Positions 1 to 5,410 of a stretch of 6,839 bases of DNA are shown here, in pieces. The notes under the pieces were generated by a model. The model did no database searches, had not been told where the DNA came from, and saw only the letters and a program-made list of their open reading frames with translations. Made by a program: the position numbers and the translations under genes. Every line of letters starts with the position of its first letter. The stretch's first letter is position 1. This stretch comes from an uncultured Sphingomonas sp. (GTDB lineage: Bacteria > Pseudomonadota > Alphaproteobacteria > Sphingomonadales > Sphingomonadaceae): the NCBI GenBank assembly GCA_946482655.1, contig CAMLSA010000135.1:1-6839 (forward strand). Reading direction: 5' to 3'.

Positions 1-939
1 CTCGATCCGGGCGACCGGATCATGGGGCTCGATCTCGCCTGCGGCGGGCATCTGACCCACGGATCGCCGGTCAGTCTGTCGGGTCGATGGTTCAAAGTCT
101 CGCCCTATACCGTGCGGAAGAATGACGAACGGATCGACTATGACGAGTTGGAGCGCCTTGCCCGCGAAGCCAGGCCACGCCTGATCTTCGCCGGTGGGTC
201 CGCTTATCCGCGCGAGTTCGACTTCGCGCGCATGCGCGCCATCGCCGACGCGGCCGGCGCGTGGCTGGTCGCGGACGTGGCGCACTATGCGGGGCTGATA
301 GCCGCGGGGCTTTATCCCAATCCCGTGCCCCAGGCGCATGTCGTCACCTCCACCACGCACAAGACGCTGCGGGGACCGCGCGGCGGGCTGATCCTCACCA
401 ACGATGCGGCGCTCGCGAAGAAGATCGACAAGGCGGTGTTTCCCGGCACGCAGGGCGGCCCGCTCATGCACGTCATCGCCGCGAAGGCCGCGAGTTTCCA
501 TGAAGCGCTACAGCCGGGGTTCGGCGACTATGCCCGCGCCGTCGTCGCCAATGCAAAGGCGCTCGGCGATGTGCTCATGGAGGGCGGCCTGCGCCTGGTC
601 ACCGGCGGCACCGACTGCCATCTCCTGCTGGTCGACCTGCAGCCGTTCGGCGTCACCGGCAAGGCAGCGGTCGAAGTCCTCGAACGCTTCGGCCTGACCG
701 CCAACAAGAACGCGGTTCCGTTCGACCCGCTACCGCCGACGGTCACCTCCGGCATACGCCTCGGCACACCCGCCGCGACATCGCGCGGCTTCGACGAAGC
801 GGCTTTCCGCGAGGTGGGCGCGCTGATTCTGGAAGTGCTCGGTGCGCTTCGAGCCGGGCGCGAGCCAGACCCGTCGGTGCGCGACCGGGTGCGCCGGCTG
901 ACGGAAGCCTGGCCGGTCGACGGATACGCGTATGGCTGA
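1..939 (+). CDS. glyA: Serine hydroxymethyltransferase (SHMT), 5'-truncated by the window edge
   Basis: This is a cytoplasmic fold-type I PLP enzyme that normally interconverts serine plus tetrahydrofolate with glycine plus 5,10-methylene-THF. The open frame enters from base 1, and 312 residues are visible. By comparison with E. coli GlyA about 108 N-terminal residues lie outside. Visible motifs are GGHLTHG (its first His should stack on PLP), ADVAH (visible residues 91-95; Asp92 and His95 correspond to E. coli D200 and H203), [13 protein letters not shown] with the Schiff-base lysine at visible residue 121 (codon 361-363), [11 protein letters not shown], and TSGIRLGTP, whose Arg binds the substrate carboxylate. 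All visible catalytic positions are intact. The discriminating residues near E. coli Y55, E57 and Y65 are outside the window, so an SHMT-like specialist (alpha-methylserine hydroxymethyltransferase or a beta-hydroxy-amino-acid aldolase) cannot be excluded. The stop codon overlaps the next gene by 8 nt. Family assignment is very sure; exact substrate is not. Confidence 0.93.
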   Translation, partial: LDPGDRIMGLDLACGGHLTHGSPVSLSGRWFKVSPYTVRKNDERIDYDELERLAREARPRLIFAGGSAYPREFDFARMRAIADAAGAWLVADVAHYAGLIAAGLYPNPVPQAHVVTSTTHKTLRGPRGGLILTNDAALAKKIDKAVFPGTQGGPLMHVIAAKAASFHEALQPGFGDYARAVVANAKALGDVLMEGGLRLVTGGTDCHLLLVDLQPFGVTGKAAVEVLERFGLTANKNAVPFDPLPPTVTSGIRLGTPAATSRGFDEAAFREVGALILEVLGALRAGREPDPSVRDRVRRLTEAWPVDGYAYG

Positions 940-1666
940 TGTCGCCGCCAATCTCGCAGCCGTCCGCCAGACAATCGCGGCCGCCGCGGCGCGTTCGGGG
1001 CGCTCGCCGGACGCGGTGCGCTTCGTCCTCGTCACGAAGACCGTGGCGCCCGAACGGGTGCTGGAGGCCATTCGCGCCGGCGCGGCCGACCTCGGTGAGA
1101 ACAAGGTGCAGGAAGGGGGCGTGAAGGCCGAAGCCCTGGCCGGCGAGCCTGTCCGCTGGACGATGATCGGCCACCTCCAGACCAACAAGGTGAAGGACGC
1201 GCTACGCTTCGCGCGCGAGGTTCAGTCGCTCGACCGTTTGTCCCTCGCGACGGCGCTCGAGAAGCGGCTCCAGCATCTCGGGCGCGGCCTCGACGTGCTG
1301 GTGCAGGTCAACACATCGGGCGAGGCCAGCAAATTTGGCCTCCCGCCCGACGATGTGCCCGCATTCCTGCGCGAACTCAGCGCGTTCGACGCGCTGTGCC
1401 CGCGAGGTTTCATGACGCTTGCCACCTTCACGCCCGACGAGGCGGAGGTGCGCCGCTGCTTCCGCCTGCTGCGCGGCATTCGGGATCGCGCGCTGGCCGA
1501 CGCTCCGCAGGGCGCGAGCCTCGCCAGCCTCTCCATGGGCATGTCGGGCGACTATGCGTGGGCGATCGAGGAGGGCGCAACGATCGTCCGCGTGGGTCAG
1601 GCGGTGTTCGGCGCCCGGCCGCTCCCCGACTCCCACTACTGGCCGGGCGCGGCGGGGACGGCTTGA
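932..1666 (+). CDS. yggS: YggS/PLPBP family pyridoxal-phosphate homeostasis protein
   Basis: A 244-residue single-domain TIM-barrel protein of the alanine-racemase N-terminal family, of normal length for it. The family binds PLP on a lysine, has no known catalytic activity, and buffers intracellular PLP; loss of E. coli yggS disturbs vitamin B6 and amino-acid pools. Seen here: the PLP lysine in VTKTV falls exactly at residue 36, as in E. coli YggS. GENKVQE follows at 55-61, IGHLQTNK at 79-86, [11 protein letters not shown] at 126-136, SMGMS at 201-205 (phosphate region), and RVGQAVFG at 220-227. ATG 932 lies inside the last codons of glyA (8-nt overlap). No strong Shine-Dalgarno is visible, which suggests translational coupling to glyA. 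Its position between a PLP enzyme and a PL kinase supports a PLP chaperone or buffer role in this operon (inference). Confidence 0.92.
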   Translation: MADVAANLAAVRQTIAAAAARSGRSPDAVRFVLVTKTVAPERVLEAIRAGAADLGENKVQEGGVKAEALAGEPVRWTMIGHLQTNKVKDALRFAREVQSLDRLSLATALEKRLQHLGRGLDVLVQVNTSGEASKFGLPPDDVPAFLRELSAFDALCPRGFMTLATFTPDEAEVRRCFRLLRGIRDRALADAPQGASLASLSMGMSGDYAWAIEEGATIVRVGQAVFGARPLPDSHYWPGAAGTA

Positions 1667-2601
1667 TGCTGGTCATCTCGATCCAGAGCCAGGTCGTCCA
1701 TGGCCATGTCGGCAATAGCGCTGCAGTCTATCCTATGCAGGCCGAAGGCGTGACGGTGGCGGCCGTTCCCACGGCATTGGTCTCCAATCATCCCCACTAT
1801 CCGACGATGCGCGGCACGATCCTGGACGCCGGGCTGGTGAAAGACCTGCTGCGTGGAGTCGAGGAACGCGGGCTGATCGAGCGCGCCGCGGTGCTGCTCA
1901 CCGGCTATCTCGGCTCCCCGGCGATCGCCGAGCATGTCGCCCGCTTCGCGGCGGCGGCCCGGAAGCGCAATCCGAACCTCATCTATCTCTGCGATCCCGT
2001 TATGGGTGACGATGACCTCGGCGTGTTCGTCGCGGATGGCCTGGCGGGCATGTTCCGCGACCGGCTCGTACCGCTCGCCTCGATCATCACGCCAAACCAG
2101 TTCGAGCTGGAAGTTCTCGCCGGAAGGACTGCCCGCGACGAGCCCAGCCTTCTGGCCGCCCGCGCGGCGGTGGCGACGGACAATGGCTCGGCGGTGATCG
2201 CAACCGGATGCACGCTTGCCGACACGCCGGCCGGTCAGGTCGAGACGATCCTCCTCGCCGCCGACGCCGTGACCCGCATCACCACACCGCGCCTGCCGAT
2301 CCGTCCGTGCGGCACGGGCGATCTTCTGAGCGGCCTCCTCGCCGCCAACCTAGCGAAAGGCGCCGATATCGGGACGGCACTGCGCCGCGCCGTCGAAGGC
2401 ACATACCGTGTCCTGGAACGCACGCAGCATGCCGGCGCGGATGAGATGTGTCTTTTCACGCCGACACCGCTGCACATGAACGAGGACAAGGACACCTCGA
2501 TCGTGGCGCAGGGAGCCTTTCCCCGCTGGATGGAACTGACAGCGTCTGCACGACCCAAGATGCCCGTTTCCGTCAGGGAGGACGCCGATGCGACATCATG
2601 A
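1666..2601 (+). CDS. pdxY: PdxY-type pyridoxal kinase
   Basis: A 311-residue ribokinase-superfamily kinase that phosphorylates pyridoxal to PLP with ATP in the cytoplasm (vitamin B6 salvage). Seen: an N-terminal QSQVVHGHVGNSAAVYPMQ block (residues 7-25), SNHPHY (40-45), LLTGYLGS (77-84), LCDPVMGDD (108-116), TPNQFELE (142-149) and the anion-hole/catalytic GTGD at 216-219, so the active site appears complete. PdxY is usually about 287 residues. Here the C-terminus after roughly residue 268 is polar and unlike the family, adding about 25 residues. ATG 1666 shares one base with the yggS stop (TGATG), and a GGGGA at 1654-1658 sits 7 nt upstream; a longer in-frame opening would start inside yggS and is not credible. 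The 3' end overlaps the transporter gene by 14 nt. PdxY versus PdxK is judged from the N-terminal block and is fairly sure. Confidence 0.9.
   Translation: MLVISIQSQVVHGHVGNSAAVYPMQAEGVTVAAVPTALVSNHPHYPTMRGTILDAGLVKDLLRGVEERGLIERAAVLLTGYLGSPAIAEHVARFAAAARKRNPNLIYLCDPVMGDDDLGVFVADGLAGMFRDRLVPLASIITPNQFELEVLAGRTARDEPSLLAARAAVATDNGSAVIATGCTLADTPAGQVETILLAADAVTRITTPRLPIRPCGTGDLLSGLLAANLAKGADIGTALRRAVEGTYRVLERTQHAGADEMCLFTPTPLHMNEDKDTSIVAQGAFPRWMELTASARPKMPVSVREDADATS
2575..2582 (+). promoter_or_regulatory. Strong ribosome binding site for the MFS gene
   Basis: AGGGAGGA lies inside the end of pdxY and 5 nt before ATG 2588. It supports ATG 2588 as the transporter start over the in-frame ATG at 2648, which lacks a comparable site. 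Ribosomes finishing pdxY would pass directly over it. Confidence 0.7.
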
Positions 2602-3841
2602 GGGCATCGCCACGCCGCACCGTGAATACGCCCCCGCGATCGGCCCGATGCCGGTTTCAGCGGCTACGCAAGATGCCGGCCTGTCCAGGGCCACTACGTT
2701 GCTGTTTGCGCTCGCCGCCGGACTCAGTGTCGCGAATACCTACTACGCCCAACCGTTGCTGGACACGATGGCGCGGGATTTTGCGATTGCACCGGCGACC
2801 ATCGGCCTCGTCGTGACGCTGACGCAGATCGGCTATGGGCTCGGGCTGATCTTCATCGTCCCGCTCGGCGATATTGTCGATCGTCGCCGGCTCATAACCT
2901 GCCAGGGCATCCTGTCGGTGATCGCCCTAGTTTCCATCGCCATGGCCGGATCGCCAATGGTGCTATTCGCCAGTCTGGTGGCGATGGGTCTGATGGCGGT
3001 TGTGATCCAAATCCTCGTTGCGTTCGCTGCGACATTGGCCCAACCGCAGGAACGCGGCACGACTGTTGGGATCGTGACGAGTGGCATCGTCATCGGCATT
3101 CTCGGAGCCCGCTTCGTCGCCGGGCTGCTCGCTGATCTCGGAGGCTGGCGGACGGTGTATATGACCTCCGCCGTTATGACATTGGCTATGGTCGGTCTAC
3201 TGCTGCGCGCGCTGCCTCCGAGACAGTCATCGGTTAGTACCAACCGCTATGTGGCGACTTTGCGATCTACGCCGTCCCTGTTCCTGCAGGACCGGATACT
3301 TCTCGTTCGCGGCATGCTGGCGCTTCTCATCTTCGCGGCGTTCAGCACGCTCTGGACGGCACTAGTGCTGCCGCTTAGCGCTGCGCCGTTTTCATATTCT
3401 CCCACGCAGATCGGTCTGTTTGGTCTGGTTGGTATGACCGGCGCGATAGCGGCGACCAGCGCGGGAAGGCTCGCGGATCGAGGGCTTGGCCAATGGACCA
3501 GCGGTATATCGCTCTTGCTGCTGCTGGCGTCATGGGGGCTGATCGCGCTCCTGCCTCGCTCGGTTCCGATATTCATCACCGGCATCGTCCTTCTCGATCT
3601 CGCGGTGCAGGCGGTCCACGTCACCAATCAGAGTATCATCTTCAACCGCCACCCCGAAGCACGCAGCCGCCTCGTTGGCGGCTACATGGTGTTCTATTCC
3701 ATCGGAAGCGCGACCGGAGCTATCGCATCCACCATGGCCTACGCCTTTGTGGGCTGGCCCGGCGTGTCAGCGTTGGGGGCGGTGTTCAGCGCTTCCGCTC
3801 TGCTGATTTGGGCAGCCACTCGCCACCTGCCGATCGGTTAG
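2588..3841 (+). CDS. Major facilitator superfamily transporter, DHA1-like (probable drug/metabolite efflux)
   Basis: A 417-residue inner-membrane protein with the length and hydrophobic periodicity of a 12-helix MFS carrier. After a polar N-terminus of about 34 residues, helix 1 leads into VANTYYAQPLLD (48-59), wording typical of a large group of putative proton-driven exporters once annotated as arabinose efflux permeases. Loop 2-3 carries an MFS motif A variant, GDIVDRRR (94-101). Helix 5 has the glycine-rich stretch GIVIGILGARFVAGLLAD (166-183), in the place of antiporter motif C, followed by GGWRTVY. A degenerate motif A (GRLADRG, 293-299) in the second half fits the two-fold repeat. No substrate can be read from the sequence; export of an amino acid, an amino-acid analogue or a drug is possible given the PLP genes upstream. 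Its start overlaps pdxY. Sampled GC is somewhat lower than in the three upstream genes. Confidence 0.88.
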   Translation: MRHHEGIATPHREYAPAIGPMPVSAATQDAGLSRATTLLFALAAGLSVANTYYAQPLLDTMARDFAIAPATIGLVVTLTQIGYGLGLIFIVPLGDIVDRRRLITCQGILSVIALVSIAMAGSPMVLFASLVAMGLMAVVIQILVAFAATLAQPQERGTTVGIVTSGIVIGILGARFVAGLLADLGGWRTVYMTSAVMTLAMVGLLLRALPPRQSSVSTNRYVATLRSTPSLFLQDRILLVRGMLALLIFAAFSTLWTALVLPLSAAPFSYSPTQIGLFGLVGMTGAIAATSAGRLADRGLGQWTSGISLLLLLASWGLIALLPRSVPIFITGIVLLDLAVQAVHVTNQSIIFNRHPEARSRLVGGYMVFYSIGSATGAIASTMAYAFVGWPGVSALGAVFSASALLIWAATRHLPIG

Positions 3842-3906
3842 GCGCGTCGGATGCGACGATGGCAACTTCGGTGCGTGAAGTGGGAGCGATCGGCGAGGGC
3901 TGACTA
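3842..3906. promoter_or_regulatory. 65-nt gap between MFS gene and LysR gene with a short dyad and LysR-box-like sequence
   Basis: The gap holds a 5-bp hairpin, CGTCG-GATG-CGACG (3845-3858), without a following T run. Overlapping it is TGC-N7-GCA (3852-3864), which fits the loose T-N11-A pattern of LysR-type operators about 43 nt before the regulator's start. Both are short enough to occur by chance, and no convincing -35/-10 pair was seen. If real, it would allow autoregulation of the LysR gene. Confidence 0.2.
3895..3899 (+). promoter_or_regulatory. Ribosome binding site supporting the GTG start of the LysR gene
   Basis: GAGGG is placed 7 nt before GTG 3907. It decides the unusual start codon; translation from there gives MTFDIRQLR, the usual opening of a LysR winged-helix domain. 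Confidence 0.55.
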
Positions 3907-4830
3907 GTGACGTTTGACATCCGCCAGCTCCGGTTAGCACTTGCAGCAGCAGATCACGGGAGCTTTTATCGCGCCGCGCGCGCCCTCGACATCGAACAAT
4001 CGACCCTGAGCCGAGCCATCGTGAAGCTGGAGCGTTCGATTGGTATGCCAATTTTTGAACGCTCCCGTGCAGGCGTCACGATGACGTTGGCAGGCGATGC
4101 CTTCATTCGGGGTGCCAGGCCGATGGTGGCCACAGCGGACAAACTCGTGTCGATGATGCGCGCTGCCGGTCAAGGCCGCGCCGGCGGCCTGAGGCTCGGC
4201 CACAACAGCTCGGTGTCGGGTGGCAATCTCCGGGCGACACTGACGAGTTGGCACGAGCCGCACCCTGACGTCGAAATTGAATGTGTCGAGGCCGATCGCG
4301 GCACTCTGCTCGCCGGTCTCGACAGCGGAGGACTCGACATCGCGATCCTCATTGGCGGGATCGGGCATGAGGGGTTGCGTTGCGAACCGCTGTGGAGCGA
4401 ACGAATGCTCGTCGCGCTGCCCGCTCTACATCCACTCGCGCAACAGGATCTGGTTCACTGGACCGATCTTCGAAATGAGCGCTTCTTCCTCCCGGCCGTC
4501 GATTCCGGAGCGGAGATAAGAGATTTGCTCTTGGGCCGATTGGCAGCATCTGGAGTGACGCCCGATATCAGGATGTCAAATTCAAGCCGCGAGACGGTGC
4601 TGAGCGTTCTCGGATGCTGCTCGGGCGTCAGCATCGTATGCGAGGGCTCGACCGGAGCGCGCTATCCCGATGTTGTCTATCGACCGATTCATGGGGAACA
4701 AGGGCAGGCGCTCATAGGGCACTCCGGATTTTGGCGCGACAGCAACAACAATCCGGTCCTGCGCCGCTTTCTCGACTTCATTAAGAAGCGCTACGCGCTG
4801 TCTTTTGATCTCCCCCATAAATTCCCGTAA
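3907..4830 (+). CDS. LysR-type transcriptional regulator
   Basis: A 307-residue cytoplasmic DNA-binding regulator of normal LTTR length, starting at GTG. Residues 1-60 form the winged helix-turn-helix: DIRQLRLALAAADHGSF, then AARALDIEQSTLSRAI (recognition helix) and LERSIGMPIFERSRAGVTMT. A linker helix follows to about residue 90. The periplasmic-binding-like effector domain starts near GGLRLGHNSS (93-101) and includes the hinge-region pattern GLDIAILIGG. The gene runs in the same direction as the upstream cassette rather than divergently, and precedes the entry-exclusion-like gene. Sampled GC is near 55%, below that of glyA or trbI, so it may have a different history. Its target could be the cassette, its own gene or the transfer functions; nothing in the sequence decides this. 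Family call is secure, effector unknown. Confidence 0.92.
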   Translation: MTFDIRQLRLALAAADHGSFYRAARALDIEQSTLSRAIVKLERSIGMPIFERSRAGVTMTLAGDAFIRGARPMVATADKLVSMMRAAGQGRAGGLRLGHNSSVSGGNLRATLTSWHEPHPDVEIECVEADRGTLLAGLDSGGLDIAILIGGIGHEGLRCEPLWSERMLVALPALHPLAQQDLVHWTDLRNERFFLPAVDSGAEIRDLLLGRLAASGVTPDIRMSNSSRETVLSVLGCCSGVSIVCEGSTGARYPDVVYRPIHGEQGQALIGHSGFWRDSNNNPVLRRFLDFIKKRYALSFDLPHKFP

Positions 4831-4833
4831 TTT
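4805..4833 (+). promoter_or_regulatory. Weak candidate sigma70-like promoter for the small membrane protein gene
   Basis: TTGATC (4805-4810) and TAATTT (4828-4833) are spaced 17 nt apart at the AT-rich end of the LysR gene, just before the small gene. The matches to consensus are 4/6 and 3/6. It is offered only because the local base composition changes sharply here; co-transcription with LysR is equally possible. Confidence 0.2.
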
Positions 4834-4849
4834 TTATCCTCAGTTTCTT

Positions 4850-4853
4850 GGAG
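4850..4853 (+). promoter_or_regulatory. Ribosome binding site for the 102-residue ORF
   Basis: GGAG sits 8 nt before ATG 4862. It favours this start over an in-frame TTG at 4805 inside the LysR gene, and places the transmembrane helix right at the N-terminus of the product. Confidence 0.55.
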
Positions 4854-4861
4854 TTTCGGCC

Positions 4862-5170
4862 ATGTGGCAAGGTAAGACAATCATCATCGTGCTCATCACC
4901 TTGGTTATTGGCTTCGCAGGCGGATTCATCTTGCATCCAGTGATCTCTCCGATCCAGCAGACCGATACGATCACTGCCGGAACACCCGCGGCTCCTATAT
5001 TGAGTGAGCTGCGCAGCACGCAGTATTTCGCCGCTCATATGGACCAGGCGCGTCAGGTAGTGGCCGCTTGTCGCGACGGCTCCGTGCGCAGTGGCGAATG
5101 CGCTAATGCCGATGAAGCAATAATCAAGGTCGATGCCGCTGAGCGCCGAAAGCGGTTTCTCGGAAACTGA
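4862..5170 (+). CDS. Small membrane-anchored protein, candidate conjugative entry-exclusion protein (EexN/TrbK-alt-like)
   Basis: A 102-residue protein. Residues 6-28 (from TIIIVLITLVIGFAGG) form one hydrophobic helix after a short MWQGK lead, so it is probably anchored in the inner membrane with the rest in the periplasm. There is no lipobox cysteine. A flexible Thr/Pro/Ala stretch (32-46) is followed by a C-terminal domain with Tyr-x-x-x-His (55-59), two cysteines (Cys70 and Cys80) ten residues apart, an AN-A pattern and the ending ERRKRFLG. The pattern of Y-x3-H, C, then C-x-N-A resembles EexN-type exclusion proteins, and the RRxRFLG ending recalls TrbK-alt; both block uptake of a second copy of the same element. 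Placement beside the trb operon supports this. I recalled the resemblance by eye, so the gene is well supported but the function is tentative. Confidence 0.5.
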   Translation: MWQGKTIIIVLITLVIGFAGGFILHPVISPIQQTDTITAGTPAAPILSELRSTQYFAAHMDQARQVVAACRDGSVRSGECANADEAIIKVDAAERRKRFLGN

Positions 5171-5173
5171 TTT
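5153..5173 (+). terminator. Possible weak terminator hairpin at the convergent junction
   Basis: CGGTTTC (5153-5159), TCG loop, GAAACTG (5163-5169) can pair over 7 bp with one G-U, followed by ATTT. It overlaps the stop codon of the small membrane protein gene and lies 17 nt past the DUF2274 stop on the other strand, so it could serve both operons. The stem is AT-rich and the T run is short, so efficiency would be low. Confidence 0.28.
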
Positions 5174-5185
5174 CAGCGAGAGCGC

Positions 5186-5410
5186 TCACCTCTTCGCGCT
5201 ACGTCGGCCCCGTACGAATCCTCGATCGCTCGCCATGAACCGAGCGAGCATCGGTGCGACCAGCTTCTCCGGTGTGACGGCTTCTTCCCCGGTCTCAGCC
5301 GCGAGCGCAGCTGCATAGGCGGCAAGATCGCGGTGGACGGTAGCGGGCAGCTCCACGGTGAGCTTTACAGGCCGGTCGTCTGCCAGCGGCCCCAGCTTCA
5401 ATTTGATCAT
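5186..5410 (-). CDS. DUF2274 protein, last gene of the trb operon
   Basis: A 74-residue soluble protein of the type commonly annotated DUF2274 directly after trbI in conjugative elements. ATG 5410 overlaps the trbI stop in an ATGA arrangement, which fixes the start; a longer in-frame opening would run through trbI and is a shadow. It opens with MIKLKLGPL. The segment VKLTVELPATVHRDLAAYAAALA (15-37) then has the beta-strand plus helix pattern seen in ribbon-helix-helix DNA-binding proteins, and the C-terminus is basic (RGRRSAKR). From this I infer a small DNA-binding regulator, perhaps of transfer genes, but no function is established to my knowledge. It converges on the small membrane protein gene with 15 nt between the stops. 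Confidence 0.82.
   Translation of the reverse strand: MIKLKLGPLADDRPVKLTVELPATVHRDLAAYAAALAAETGEEAVTPEKLVAPMLARFMASDRGFVRGRRSAKR

Noticed and set aside
730..1188. Minus-strand open frames across the glyA/yggS junction
   Set aside because: Shadows of two well-conserved + strand genes, with no recognisable motifs and biased Arg/Ala content.
1396..1665. Extension of the pdxY reading frame upstream to ATG 1396
   Set aside because: It runs inside yggS, the translated text is Arg/Pro/Gly-rich shadow sequence, and the PdxY family N-terminus begins exactly at ATG 1666.
2648..2650. Alternative ATG start for the MFS gene
   Set aside because: No comparable Shine-Dalgarno precedes it, whereas ATG 2588 has AGGGAGGA at 5 nt; still possible as a secondary start because the first 20 residues are not needed for the fold.
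3389..3395. TTTTCAT, similar to the TTTTTCAT target core of Tn4371-like elements
   Set aside because: It is one T short, lies inside the intact MFS coding sequence, and has no partner copy or integrase nearby.
4831..4837. TTTTTAT run after the LysR stop as an intrinsic terminator
   Set aside because: The T run is present, but the bases before it (about 4811-4830) do not form a credible stem.
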